DNA from: Gari tellinella
Lineage: Eukaryota > Mollusca > Bivalvia > Cardiida > Psammobiidae
Assembly: GCA_922989275.2 (NCBI GenBank)
Contig: OV277868.1
Coordinates: 78,296,216 to 78,360,215, forward strand
Direction of reading: 5' to 3'
DNA length: 64,000 nucleotides
The position numbers were made by a program, and so were the translations under genes. This document shows positions 47,027 to 58,330 of this stretch, in pieces (the first letter of the stretch is position 1; the number at the start of each line of letters is the position of its first letter). A model generated the notes under the pieces. That model saw only the letters and a program-made list of their open reading frames with translations. It was not told the origin of the DNA and did no database searches.

Positions 47027-47344
47027 CTGAAATACCAAAACCAACGGTGATGATGTTATTATTTTCCATTAATGCAAAACTCCAAATCGTTTGCCACACA
47101 CATTAAAACAAAAACTATAGAAAATCGATAATTGGAACTCGCTGTAGTTCTTAGCCACGTTTAAACTTTGAAATACGGGTATGTTCGACTTATGCTGGAT
47201 CAAGTATTCGAAATCAAACTTACAAAATACTGGTAAAGCGAATAAAGCAATATCGAAGTATAGAGTTTCCTTGAGATATTTACTTCTAGTAAGACTCAGA
47301 AATACATTTTACTTTTCTTTATTTCAATGTATTGTCCTGATCAG

Positions 47345-47686
47345 ACTGTTGCTCTAAACAACGATCCCCTCCTTACAACAACGTTTGTCGCTGTTCCCCA
47401 CACATTATATCCGACCCTTTTTAATGCTGCAATATCGTGTGCATAAAATGGTCTACTGTTTTTCTCAAAGTCACATATTGGATTTCTAGACAGAAAAAAC
47501 ATAAAGCCGATTGACAAACAGTTTGAATCCAGATCAGACGCCGCGTTACGCGGCGTCTGACCTGAATTTAAACTGTTAGCAAATGTTCTCCAATATTATT
47601 ATTTTTTCCTCCCTATAGCGACTCCCTGCGAACAACACACACAATCATTGTCTCCCATGGGTCGTTGTTGTAGAGAGGGTGCACTG
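47345..47686. mobile_element. MITE family B, copy 6
   Basis: The right end gttgttgtagagagggtgca + ctg-TA is clear. The left end is eroded (gatcccctccttacaacaac). The palindrome agacgccgcgttacgcggcg is perfect. It lies in the intron between exons 11 and 12. Confidence 0.75.
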
Positions 47687-48299
47687 TATACAACTGCAGT
47701 CTGCATATTATGTAAATTCTGCTTATAATTGTTCTACTTGCATGCTCTATAAGAAAGAAGCATTAGAGTGCCAAACAGTGTGGACACATTTGCGCATGAC
47801 CCGATGTCTCATCTCGGTCCATTCTTTTTATGATAATTTCGCCCATACTGTGCAAACTGTTTCAACTAGCCCGTCTAAGCTTTGATATAGTTGAACCAGG
47901 TTCAAAGTTAAGCATAATGAAGCGGTCATATATTCGAATACAGAAAATATTGCATATTCGTGATTGTATAATTGAAGTTTTTTCATTATGGAGGAATACA
48001 TTAGATAAATAAATATGCTTATTAATCGAGTAATATCTTAACACATTCAACCCTAGCGACGAGTATACTCGTCATTTACAAACAATGTACCTGTGAGGAA
48101 TACACTAATTCAATGCAAACAAAGTAGTCCATGATCAGAGGGATCCTTAAGGAGCACTCTGATCATGGTCTACAATATTTGTCATTTTGAAATATATTGT
48201 TAAAATCAAGCCTAAATAGTAAAACATGGACTAAACTTATTTTTAAATCGGAATTGTCCATTACAAGTTTCAGGGGTGAATGATATAAGAACGTCTCAC

Positions 48300-48466
48300 C
48301 TGCCAAGCATACCACGGGTTTAATTTCAGTGCTGAGATTTGCCAACACGCTGGTTGTGAAGTCAATATGGATACTTCGTACTCTTTGGAATTTCACAGAA
48401 TGTCCTGATACAGAACTATGCAAACCAGTCAAGGTTTCGTTTGAGTTGCCTTTCCAAAATCGATAT
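48300..48466 (-). CDS. GPCR exon 11: unassigned extracellular domain, part 4
   Basis: A 167-nt exon, phase 2 in and phase 1 out, has acceptor gttttcag and donor G|gtgaga. It encodes GYRFWKGNSNETLTGLHS, then VKFQRVRSIHIDFTTS and ends KPVVCLA. It contains NSNET, a possible N-glycosylation site. It finishes the domain begun after LDLa 4; that domain of about 170 residues has no family I can name. Confidence 0.85.
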
Positions 48467-49288
48467 CTGAAAACAGTTTTAAAAATGGAAATTTAATTTT
48501 TTAAACTTGATACGACACATTGTACATGTAATATGAAAAATGGTTCGCTTTGTCTGTACTAAATAGTTGTCATGTGTAATTTAATCATTTTCGTTGTAGC
48601 TTTTTATACTTAGTGTTTTTTAACGTGTTAGTATAGTCTAATTTAATCCTTTTTGTCGTAGCGTTTTCAGTTTCAACTCATTTACCTCTGAAACTTCTAA
48701 GAAACAATAAAACTCCCATTCAAGTATAGTCAATTTTGAACTACATGTATTTAAGGTTGTTTTTACAATAAATTGCATAATGACAGTGCAGAAACTAGTC
48801 AGAATGTTCTTACACTGTTTGTAAAAGACCAGATACTTCTCACAAGTCGTGTACAATGTAAAAGACTCAAAAGCATGACAAAAGGAAGCAATGACTTTAA
48901 ACCTTTCCTGGGTCGCTATCAACACATCACGGCCTCGTTTTCTCTGACGCACGCTAAAACCGACGAATCTAGTCTAGTGTAGTTTCAATTTTTACTAACA
49001 ATTGTTGTTTTGAGTGATATATTAAACATGACAATCAGTCCAGACCTTTGGGAAGTATTATTTTTCTGTTTCCTTTAAAATAACACCAACAAGGACACAT
49101 TGCCTCTTGTCCACAAAAGCAGACATTGGCCAACAGTGTAGACCGTGATAAAACGAATTTACTAGAATATGCAAACAGTTTAAATCCAGATCATACAACG
49201 CAAAACTTGACATTTGATCAGGATACATACTTCTTGACCCGCGTGTTAAGGATTTTAACCCTAGAATGACGTCAACATTAATTTTAAA

Positions 49289-49722
49289 CCCTTTCACTGC
49301 CATGGCATCATCAGCTTTAACTCTTTCCTCCCTGAAACTTTAAATGGACAATCCCAGTTTCCATTTTTGTCTAGTCCATTTCTGAGTTTTAAGGGTTGTT
49401 TTTGTCAATGTTTGGCATTGTGACAAACAGTGAAGACCCTGATCAGAGGGCTCCTTTCGGAGCCCTCTGATCAGGGTCTTCACTGTTTGCATAGGACAAG
49501 TGTACTATTCACATGTACACTGTTTGAAAAGCACGCCTATATGCGGGACTAGGGTTCAAAGGGTTAAACAACTGTCTTCTGCTTTTATTTAATTCATTTT
49601 CTTAAACTTAAATTTTAGGTCTTTATTAGGAAACAATATATTAGTGTGAGTGTCAAAAAGTCTGGTCAAGATACAAACTGTTTACAAATAACCATTGTAT
49701 CCAGGTTAAGGCAGTGAAGTGG
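49289..49722. mobile_element. MITE family C, interrupted by a nested element
   Basis: Left end ccctttcactgccatggcatc, right end gttaaggcagtgaagtgg-TTAA. Between them another TTAA element (49321-49563) is inserted. When that element is left out, the flanks read catcagctttaa-acaactgtcttctgc, which follows the uninterrupted copy at 63.46 kb. Confidence 0.8.
49321..49563. mobile_element. MITE family D nested in family C
   Basis: TTAA-ctctttcctccctgaaac to gactagggttcaaaggg-TTAA, with TTAA on both sides. Its centre is a 64-bp palindrome (49425-49488, gaagaccctgatcagagggc with complement and a tttc loop). Confidence 0.85.
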
Positions 49723-49790
49723 TTAATATGCAAATCGCCATTGTGAAGCAGACTATATTGCAGCAGTCGAAGGGGTTAGTAATTATGTAA

Positions 49791-50026
49791 ACCTTTCACT
49801 CTCAATGACGCCTAAAGGCGTGTTTGCAAACAGTGTGGATGCTGATCAGACGCCGCATAACGCAGCGTCTGATCAGGATTCAAACTGTTTGGCACTAGTA
49901 TTGAAATTGTGTCAGTCATATTGCCTTAAAGTTAACTATGAAACGATATAGCAGACAAAATAAATCAGACAACAATGAAATGGTGAACAGGTAAAAATCA
50001 CACTAACAATTCGGCAATGAAAGGGT
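49791..50026. mobile_element. MITE family C-like copy beside exon 10
   Basis: Left end acctttcactctcaatgacg, right end aattcggcaatgaaaggg. The palindrome is gatcagacgccgcataacgc with complement. It ends 16 bp from exon 10. Confidence 0.7.
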
Positions 50027-50041
50027 AAAAGTGAAATTTAC

Positions 50042-50154
50042 CCGTCAGTGGTGTATTGAACGCTCTTTGGTCGACAAAAGCTGTAACTTCCATTGTAGGT
50101 AGGATCGAGGTAGGCAGCAACTTTGTCTAAGTGATATTTGCATCGCTCTGTTAT
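50042..50154 (-). CDS. GPCR exon 10: unassigned extracellular domain, part 3
   Basis: A 113-nt exon, phase 0 in and phase 2 out, has acceptor ttttag and donor GG|gtaaat. It encodes ITERCKYHLDKVAAYLD, then PTYNGSYSFCRPKS. It is too short to stand out by itself; support comes from both phases matching (phase 0 from exon 9, phase 2 to exon 11) and from a paired Cys and an NGS glycosylation motif in keeping with an extracellular domain. Confidence 0.8.
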
Positions 50155-50495
50155 CTAAAATAAAGAAATTACATAACAGTAAACAATCTTATTGTTCATA
50201 TTCCATTTACCATATGGCCTATTGCTGGTTTTGAAGGCAGGTGACCACTTAACTCATTTATACCCGGTTGAATATTCATGTTTGTATATTGGATTAGTAC
50301 ATTTTTTATCAAAGGGATGTTTTATATTGAAATTCATATCATCAAACAGTGTAGACTCTGAGCAGACGCAACATAATGCGGCGTCTGGTCAGAGTCTATA
50401 CTGATTGCCTATGTCCCATATATGGGACCGTGGGCACAAATGGGTTAAAGCAGGTTGTAGATAAAGCAGAATGCGCCTTAAGTATTGTCAATATA

Positions 50496-50713
50496 CAGTG
50501 GAGAATCGTACGCAAACGCAAAGCAATAAAACGTAGAAAAGAACAACTGTTAGACAATTCTGATAATTCTTGTTTATCTTGGTGGCAAACAGTTTGGAGC
50601 CAGATCAGACGCATGGTTACCCGGCGTCTGATCTGGCTCCAAACTGTTTGCAATGCAAATAATAGTTTTAGCGTAAACGCGTTTATTGGGAAAGAATAAC
50701 AGATTCTCCACTG
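50496..50713. mobile_element. MITE family A, copy 3 (218 bp)
   Basis: Flanked by TA. The left TIR is shortened by a deletion of about 28 bases after cagtggagaatc; the right TIR is complete. The palindrome core is present. It lies in the intron between exons 9 and 10, ending 48 bp from exon 9. Confidence 0.88.
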
Positions 50714-50760
50714 TACCTGTATTTAATGGTCGTAATAAGGAGGTTTACTTATTGTCTTAC

Positions 50761-50942
50761 CTCGAATGTACATATCTGTCCGTGATCTCTGAAAACCTCG
50801 GCGCTTACAGAACCAAACATATAATTGCCTGACATTGCAGCCCATAGCCTAGCCCAGTCCAGTAGAGATCTTATCCCGAGAACGTTTGTATCAATCCAAT
50901 AAAACTGACAGTCGAGGAAGAGGCCAACATTTTGTATATCAA
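50761..50942 (-). CDS. GPCR exon 9: unassigned extracellular domain, part 2
   Basis: A 182-nt exon, phase 1 in and phase 0 out, has acceptor ttttacag and donor GAG|gtaaga. It encodes DIQNVGLFLDCQFYW, then a hydrophobic/aromatic stretch (SLLDWARLWAAMSGNYMFG) and ends near HGQICTFE. It has two Cys and many Trp/Tyr/Phe, consistent with a beta-rich extracellular domain. I do not recognise the family. A TA-flanked MITE lies 46 bp downstream of the exon, in the intron. Confidence 0.85.
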
Positions 50943-51014
50943 CTGTAAAAATATAAGACATTCTAACAGACATTGCGCCCACCTCTATATAAACAGAGAA
51001 GGGACGTATAAATG

Positions 51015-51393
51015 CAGCTTTCCCTCTCTACAACGGTCCTCCCAACAACGAATCCCTCTTTACATCGACCTTTGCGGAATTTCCATAAAAGGTACAATTA
51101 TGTCTACCGGTTTTACTGCTAAATATTAAATATCGTCTGCTTAAAATTGACGTCTGCTGTTCTTTCTCAAAGTAACATATAAGTTGCGATTGTGATAGAA
51201 TTAATATAATGGCGAGTGACAAACAGCTGGTATCCAGATCAGACGCCGCGTTACGCGGCGTCTGATCTGGATTCAAGCTGTTTGCAGATGTGAGCAAAGT
51301 CTTAACTTTCCCTCTCTATAACGACTCTCTCCGACTATCACACACAATTAATTTGTATCTCCCATTAGGTGTCGTTGTAGAGATGGAACACTG
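51015..51393. mobile_element. MITE family B, copy 5 (reverse orientation)
   Basis: Left end cagctttccctctctacaac, right end tgtcgttgtagagatggaac + actg. The palindrome agacgccgcgttacgcggcg is perfect. It lies in the intron between exons 8 and 9. Confidence 0.85.
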
Positions 51394-51669
51394 CTTTAAA
51401 TTCTCTATAAATGACAAGTGCGCTGTAACAGCTTAACGTGACGTCGAAATATGACTTTTAAAATTCGTGCACCAAACAATATAGCGCCGTTGCGTTGGAA
51501 AAAGGGCGTAAAAATAAGTATCCATTGAGTAGAGTGGTAAACTAACAATTCCGAGGATACCAAGAGGATCGTCAGCCCACGTAAATAACATGGCAATGCA
51601 CCGTATTTCAAACTTGAAGGCGCTGGTAAGATAGACTGTTTGCGTGTAGATTTATTGTGTCTGTATTAA

Positions 51670-51908
51670 CCCTTCCACTCTCAATGACGCCAGAAGGTAC
51701 ATTTGCAAACAGTTTGAATTCTGATCAGACGCCGCGTCACGCGGCGTCTTATCAAAATCCAAACTTTTTGACACTCGTATCGATATAGTTTAAGTCATAC
51801 TACATTAAATCTTACTTTGAAACGATCATGCAAACAACAAAATTGAAGCAGACGACAATGAAACGGTAAAGGGGTAAAACTATCACGGAGAATTTGGTAT
51901 TGAAAGGG
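51670..51908. mobile_element. MITE family C-like copy
   Basis: TTAA-cccttccactctcaatgac at the left, gaatttggtattgaaaggg-TTAA at the right. The palindrome gatcagacgccgcgtcacgc is near perfect. A D-like element follows directly, sharing the TTAA (51909-52177). Confidence 0.75.
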
Positions 51909-51912
51909 TTAA

Positions 51913-52173
51913 ATTCGTTTTACTCCTTCCTCCCTAAAACATTTAGAGGAAAAGTCCAGCATCCAATTCAGTCTAGTTCATATGTGACTATTTTTATTTT
52001 TTTTGTCAAGTATACTGCAATATGTGACAAATAGTCAAGACTTTGGTTAGAGGACTTCTTTAGAAGTTTTCTCCGAGTTGGGTCTCTTCACTGTATGCAT
52101 ACGACATGTGTACTCTTCAGAATTATATTTTTGTAATAACGCATATATGTGTGCGTGACTAGAGTTTAAAAGG
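51913..52173. mobile_element. MITE family D-like copy
   Basis: Contains actccttcctccctaaaaca, a weak palindrome around ggttagaggacttctttaga and gcgtgactagagtttaaaa before gggTTAA. Diverged relative of the nested element at 49.3 kb. Confidence 0.6.
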
Positions 52174-52296
52174 GTTAATTTGACAATACATTTCTCTTGT
52201 AAATCACAAAAAATAAGCACGTTTAGCGTTTTTGAACGCGCAACTCCTGTGGGAAAAGAGCGCTATATAAATCTGGTATAACAATAATGTTCTTAC

Positions 52297-52482
52297 CCAC
52301 GTCTTCCATTGTCAAATTTCTGTTGTAACCATCTTGCCAATATTCGTAGCATGTGTTGTAGGTTTTAGTACAGGACATTTCATCCCTACCATCGGCACAG
52401 TCAGAGACCCTGTCACAAACTAGAGACTTTGGTATGCATACCAAGTCACCGCAAGAAAAGGCGATTTTGTCGTTACATGACT
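52297..52482 (-). CDS. GPCR exon 8: LDLa module 4 plus start of unknown domain
   Basis: A 186-nt exon (62 codons, phase 1-1) has acceptor tatttcag and donor G|gtaaga. The first part is an LDLa: SCNDKIAFSCGDLVC, then IPKSLVCDRVSDC and ADGRDEMSC (GRDE replaces the more usual GSDE). After it comes TYNTCYEYWQDGYNRN, which starts a different domain continued in exons 9-11. The CxEYWxxGY opening faintly recalls the start of fibrinogen-like domains, but I cannot assign it. Confidence 0.92.
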
Positions 52483-52979
52483 CTGAAATATATTGTTAGA
52501 TGAAACATTGTCATAATAATAATATCACATAATACTATGTTATAACAGCCGTTCTCTTGCTGTAACCAAAACAACAGTCTGTCTAAAGTAAACTAAAAAC
52601 AATCTATAGTCCAATGTTTTTTTAATTAAATTTCAGTGCTTTTAATCATTTCCCCCATATAAGCGATGTTTTCGTATTTAAGTCATTCCTCCGCTAAAGA
52701 AAATAGTTCCAGTTTATAACCTCATGAACAATTACCATTACAAATATTTGGATATAGCCTAGCAGATGATAGTTTAAAGCAGGCTCAAAGTAAGGCAGCA
52801 TGTGCCTTAAGGCACATTCTGCTTTGCTTTCAACCTACTTTAAGTGATAACCTGTATTTAATGTTATATACGGGTTATTGAGTAAAGGGTAATGGGTTAA
52901 TCATGCAAGGCGGGGGGAAGTAAGCGATGTTTTTAAAAAGGCGATATACGGTATATATAAATATTCAGCAATGCCTTAC

Positions 52980-53096
52980 CACAAAGACGCTCGTCACTTT
53001 CATCATTACAGTCGATAACAGCGTCACACCTGGTATGTTCTGGAACACATTGGTCATTGTCACATTTATACTCCCCCGCTTCGCACTTTGGGAACC
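52980..53096 (-). CDS. GPCR exon 7: LDLa module 3
   Basis: A 117-nt exon (39 codons, phase 1-1) has acceptor aaaatag and donor G|gtaagg. It encodes PKCEAGEYKCDNDQC, then VPEHTRCDAVIDC and NDESDERLC: a textbook LDLa with six Cys and the acidic DxSDE calcium box. It joins in frame to exon 8, whose first full residues begin a further LDLa. Such modules bind ligand or stabilise the ectodomain in LDL receptors and relaxin receptors; the role here is inferred from family. Confidence 0.93.
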
Positions 53097-54106
53097 CTAT
53101 TTTAACAAACCATTTGAATAGTTGTACATTTACCTGAGGATCGAGATTTAACAAGTATTTGAAAAACAGCTATAATCCAAATTAGACACTGCGTTCCAAG
53201 ATTATAAAGCCGTTGATTAAGTCTGATATCATTCTCAATCATTGATTGTTAAGATTTGCGAAAAGCTCGAATCTGACCAATATCGATCTCAGACTCAACT
53301 CAATCTCTTTATAACATTGAGGCCGAGAAATTCCATATCTGACCAAATTCAGCCTATTTTACTTTTTTCAATTCAAAATACAGAAACAAAACTTTAGTTG
53401 AAAGCAGTTAAATCATATTTCTATTCATGTAGAAGAAATATATTACAAAACGAAAGGTATAACATATATAGTTGTAACATTAGAATCTGGATGAAAAGTA
53501 TGGAGTAAAAACATGTATTAGTATTCAGTGTAGAAAGTAAAATTCATTAGCAGATGAGTGTACAGAAAAAACAAGAAAAAGACGCTTTATTAATTGTATA
53601 AACAATGCAAGAAAAATGGAAACAAGGACAATGATTAAGACGGGTATAATATTAACACGAGGACATAAAAGCCCTGATATCGCTAACTTGTTATAATGAA
53701 GCCTCATAGCGTTACCTTTGAATTTCACCCGTTTTATTCGAATTCCATTCAAATTTGTAGTATAGCATGTAAACAAACATTGGAATACGACCTACTCAAG
53801 CAGAGTAACAGTACATCAAAGGCAGATAACTATCCTAAATAATACTAAAATGAAGCTTTCCTAGCATTTCAAAGTATATCAAGGGCAGATAAGTCTTGCC
53901 AGAATTATCAGATTTCAATAATAATTGAACCCCATCGATACATTTTAGCTATATACATTGTGTGCAAGTATAATTAAAATCCATTCAAAACTAGTTGCAA
54001 GAGTGTAAACAAAGTGTTAGATATGACATTTTCAGCAATTCAAGGAGCTTTCTGTTTTACTGTCACCTTGCTTTAAGCAGTCACCTATCGCAAACAAAGA
54101 CTAGTT

Positions 54107-54325
54107 AACATAATTTAGTGGTCGTAATAGAGGGGTTTTACTGTAGGTCATATAGTGCATATCGTAGTAGTAGTAGTAGCAGTAGCAGTAGTAGTAGTAA
54201 TGGTATAAGTAGCAGTAGTAAATGTTGTAATAGAATAAAGTGTAAAAAAAGCAGTTGAAGTAGCAACATATGTAATTGTAACAACAGCAGAACCTCGCTA
54301 TTACGACCACTAAATTGTGTTAATT
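54107..54325. mobile_element. Inverted-repeat element with (TAG)n core
   Basis: Left ttaacataatttagtggtcg + taatagaggggtt, right aacctcgctattacgaccac + taaattgtgttaa: 32-33-bp TIRs with TTAA at the outer ends. The centre is a gtagtagtagtagcag microsatellite. Both sides carry aaggtgacagtaaaacagaa-type palindromes (54031-54085, 54329-54405). Confidence 0.75.
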
Positions 54326-54500
54326 TCTAGCAAGGTGACAGTAAAACAGAAAGCTCCTGTAGACGATTTTTGTTTTACTGCCACCTTGCTTTAAGCTGTC
54401 ACTTGTCTTTTATACAACCAATTAGCCTTACTTTTAGTGTTCGTAATAGAGAGGTTTACTGTAGTTCCAGAAGTTATTTCAGATGCGAACAAGTATACAG

Positions 54501-55656
54501 ACGAATGTACAACAACTATACAACGTGCGTACTGCAGTATTCATCACTGCCATCGGGACAATCCTGAACAAAGTCACACACTCGCCCGACATGGATACAA
54601 ACACCATTGTTACAGGCGAATGTACAACAACTATACAACGTGCGTACTGCAGTATTCATCACTGCCATCGGGACAATCCTGGACAAAGTCACACACTCGC
54701 CCGACATGGATACAAACACCATTGTTACAGGCGAATGTACAACAACTATACAAAGTGCGTACTGCAGTATTCATCGCTGCCATCAGGACAATCCTGGACA
54801 AAGTCACACACTCGCCCGACATGGATACAAACACCATTGTTACAGACGAATGTACAACAACTATACAAAGTGCGTACTGCAGTATTCATCACTGCCATCG
54901 GGACAATCCTGGACAAAGTCACACACTCGCCCGACATGGATACAAACACCATTGTTACAGACGAATGTACAACAACTATACAAAGTGCGTACTGCAGTAT
55001 TCATCACTGCCATCGGGACAATCCTGAACAAAGTCACACACTCGCCCGACATGGATACAAACACCATTGTTACAGGCGAATGTACAACAACTATACAAAG
55101 TACGTACTGCAGTATTCATCACTGTCATCGGGACAATCCTGGACAAAGTCACACACTCGCCCGACATGGATACAAACACCATTGTTACAGGCGAATGTAC
55201 AACAACTATACAAAGTACGTACTGCAGTATTCATCACTGCCATCAGGACAATCCTGGACAAAGTCACACACTCGCCCGACATGGATACAAACACCATTGT
55301 TACAGGCGAATGTACAACAACTATACAAAGTGCGTACTGCAGTATTCATCACTGCCATCAGGACAATCCTGGACAAAGTCACACACTCGCCCGACATGGA
55401 TACAAACACCATTGTTACAGACGAATGTACAACAACTATACAAAGTACGTACTGCAGTATTCATCACTGCCATCAGGACAATCCTGAACAAAGTCACACA
55501 CTCGCCCGACATGGATACAAACACCATTGTTACAGACGAATGTACAACAATTATACAAAGTGCGTACTGCAGTATTCATCGCTGCCATCGGGACAATCCT
55601 GGACAAAGTCACACACTCGCCCGACATGGATACAAACACCATTGTTACAGGCGAAT
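54501..55656. repeat. Tandem array, 10 x 115 bp, each unit carrying most of an LDLa exon
   Basis: Ten nearly identical 115-bp units run head to tail. On the minus strand each encodes [15 protein letters not shown] followed by [14 protein letters not shown], the body of LDLa exon 6. Because 115 is not a multiple of three, the LDLa frame is lost from one unit to the next. Only the right-hand unit has the original acceptor and first Cys pair (55568-55678). Units differ by few bases (for example g/a before the tgtac motif, tgcgtac/tacgtac), so expansion or homogenisation is recent. Several units carry gtacgt, a better splice-donor match than the founder's gtacgc. Confidence 0.95.
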
Positions 55657-55678
55657 TCGTCAGTTAGGCATGTACCTC
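55568..55678 (-). CDS. GPCR exon 6: LDLa module 2 (founder of the 115-bp array)
   Basis: A 111-nt exon (37 codons, phase 1-1) has acceptor atttcag. It encodes [16 protein letters not shown], then [21 protein letters not shown] split over the remainder: a complete six-Cys LDLa module with the SDE acidic box. The proposed donor is A|gtacgc, which is weak. This exon is the upstream end of a tandem array of ten 115-bp units, of which only this unit keeps the sequence between the acceptor and the first Cys pair. The module and phases are convincing; which donor is really used is not settled. Confidence 0.7.
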
Positions 55679-56761
55679 CTGAAATGAATTACATAAGCAC
55701 TATTAATAAGTTATTTTTTCCCATTTAAATGCAAACGAAACGCATGCGCGTTGCACTATAAAATCTAAGTTGTCTTTACAGAGAGGAGAACACAATTCGT
55801 TCTCCCTAACGCGCTTGTATTCCTATAATTGAAGCACAGTCGAAACTTGATAATTTGAACCTGCTGTAGATCGAAATACCCATAGTTTAACGTTAAAACG
55901 TGACGCCATGACTGTGTTAACGTTGAAATATGGGTATGTTCTTAAAAGCGAAATCCCATTCTCAATTTAAAACTTATGAAATACTGGTAGGGTTGATTTT
56001 AGCGAGTTTGGGGTATCGAGTGTCGACTAGTCGTGAGCGTAATGTGGCGTTTGATCAGGGTCCAACTGTTAGAAACTAGTATCGATATTTCTTCAGTCTA
56101 AATACCCTAGATCTGACTTGAAAACATTATGTTGATGACACTATACATACTGATGCCATTTAGCGTTGAGAGGATAATCAAGCAGACGATTCTATTCGAC
56201 AAAATACCTTATTACACCTCACTTTTAGTTACAATGTTAATTTCCCATCGACAAAAATGAAACATTTAGTATGTCTTTTACATCTATCCAAAACGAATAC
56301 TGTCACAATGTGATATTCCTTTCGCTATGTTAATTTCGTAGAAAATATATAAAGGCAGGTTACTCCTGATCAGCTTTTAGTATTTGAGTTGCTTCCCTTT
56401 ATCCACTCCTTACAAACGTTTTAGCGTCTAGACAACTTGATCATGCTTTTTTTAACCAAGATTACTGTCACGGACGACACCAAACGTGGCATCCACACGA
56501 TATGCCACATTTTCGGAGGATGATATTTGCCAAGACAACTAGATTGAATACACGTCTGTTTCATTGTCTAAATGAAAAAGACGTGTCTTCAATCTACTTG
56601 TCTTAACGTTCTTCTTTCTTTTTTGTTATGATTGAACAATATAACGTCGTTTCCCGCCTTACGTGCACGGCGGCGCTAATTTGGTATTCACAACATATTT
56701 TATAAAATACGGAGGAGCATATTCCATAAACAGGGCTGATAAGCTCGGTGTAATAAAACAA

Positions 56762-56864
56762 ATATTAGATAGCAGTTTGGGTGACATTCAAATTGTCAAC
56801 CCTCGAAAATAATAATGTCACCCTCTGTGACAATTTTAGTGTCACGAAAACTGCTATCTAATAT
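56762..56864. repeat. Hairpin element
   Basis: atattagatagcagtttggg + tgaca pairs with gtgtcacgaaaactgctatc + taatat. It lies in the intron just downstream of exon 5. A second hairpin (56532-56606: aagacaactagattgaatac / ttcaatctacttgtctt) is nearby. Confidence 0.7.
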
Positions 56865-56883
56865 GTATATACAAATCATTCAC

Positions 56884-57066
56884 CTAAACGATGCTTTTCG
56901 CAGTACAACTCATCTGATCCATCTAAGCAGTCGCTGATTCCGTCGCACACTGCAATGTAAACAATCCATTCTGTGCTGTTGCACTGAAAGAGCAAGTCTT
57001 TGAATTCCGGTTCGACATTTGAGGCAGCAGTTTCATTGTCTTCATTTGTAGTATTATAGGTCGCAC
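56884..57066 (-). CDS. GPCR exon 5: acidic linker plus LDLa module 1
   Basis: A 183-nt exon (phase 1-1) has acceptor gttttcag and donor G|gtgaat. An acidic, Asn/Thr-rich linker with possible N-glycosylation sites (NTTNEDNET) leads into an LDLa-like module: FQCNSTEWIVYIAVCDG, then ISDCLDGSDELYC. The calcium-cage pattern C-x-DGSDE-x-x-C is present. The first Cys pair of a full LDLa is not obvious, so this module may be incomplete. It joins to the lectin exon upstream and to the next LDLa downstream. Confidence 0.88.
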
Positions 57067-57689
57067 CTGAAAACACACATATATAGATAATACTATGAAT
57101 AAGCCCGACTAAACGAATATAGTTCCAGATGTCGCTTTATCGTACTCAACCATTGTTAAGCATATTGGTTTCAGAATTTCTTTTCATGACAGTTTCCATG
57201 TATTGCAATTTGTATAGTTGCAATTAATTGTCTAAAATATTCGATTAAATCTGAATGGAAAACAGTTTGAAACTTGACCAGATGCAATGTTATCTGGTTT
57301 CTGAACTTGCCAAAAAATGATTGAAATAAATAAAAAAGGGTTTAGCATACAGCATTTTTTAGGTATTACATACATATAAGAATCTATCATGAATGTTTAT
57401 TGTAGGATAGGAATGTCTCGCCCTACCGTCAGTATATTCGCGTGAATTTAGGGTCAGAAAATATACCAAGGGACTAGGTTTAACCGAGTCCCTAACGTGC
57501 CGGAATTTTCTGACCCGAGGGTGGAAGCAGTCCTATTCTACGTAACGAGAGCACCACAAGCGGGTGTCAATGCTCGTCTGTTTTGTCATCCTAATAGATT
57601 ATGAATGAAAAGTGAGCTATTATTATGCCTTTGGATGTCTTGACTATTTATCTGTCTGTCTACTGTGGGCTCTAAATGATCCTGACCTT

Positions 57690-58330
57690 GTTCTGACATC
57701 AACAAACTTTTACTGAGCTCAAGAGCGACTTTCGTTGAGTATACATGCCAAATACGAAATATATATCACATGTTGTTTCATGAATTACGGAAAATGTCAA
57801 ATTTGACCTGTAAATTACCTAGACCTTTGTGTGACATGACTCACGTTTATTGGGTTAAGTACACATGCCAAAAGTCCAGTCTGTATCACATGCAACAGCT
57901 CCAAAGTTATGGCCAATGTTAAATTCAACCTATTATACCTCTGAATGACCTCTTTATATATGACCTTGACCTTTGTCTGCCATGACCAAACGTATGTTGA
58001 ACTCAAGAGCTTCTTGCGTTGAGTAGACATGCCAAATATGAAGTCTTCATCACATGTTTCAGAGTTATGGTAAATGTTAAATTAACCCTATTTGACCTGT
58101 AAATGACCTTGACCTTTGTCTGACATGACCCAAGTTGTTTTGAGTTCAAGAGCTACTTGAGTTAACAACACATGCCAAATATCAAGTCTCCATCACATGC
58201 AGTTCAAAAGATAAATGATCTTGACCTTTGTTGGACATAAACCAAATTGTACTCAGCTAAAGAACTGTTTCAGGTGAGTACACACACCAAACATAAAGTC
58301 TGTATCACATGTAGTTGTAAAGTTATGGCC
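57690..58330. repeat. Diverged tandem repeat, about 110-120 bp units
   Basis: About five units of gaccttgacctttgtctgac, atgacccaagttgttttgag, gagtacacatgccaaatat and gtatcacatgcag with changing spacers. It lies in the intron between exons 4 and 5. Confidence 0.75.

Noticed and set aside
53525..53776. 83-codon minus-strand frame with a hydrophobic stretch like a membrane helix
   Set aside because: It has no splice signals in a matching phase and lies in the intron between exons 6 and 7. AT-rich DNA often gives such hydrophobic frames.
54501..55640. Reading the array as ten consecutive LDLa exons
   Set aside because: Between units only about 17 bp could be removed, too short for an intron, and the phases (1 at the donor, 2 at the acceptor) do not match. 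Only the outermost unit fits as an exon.
54437..55728. Long plus-strand open frames (up to 373 codons) full of a repeated Cys/His-rich peptide
   Set aside because: They are the reverse strand of the 115-bp array. With a period of 115 (not divisible by 3) a lack of stops in one unit opens all frames over the whole array. The minus strand encodes recognisable LDLa modules.
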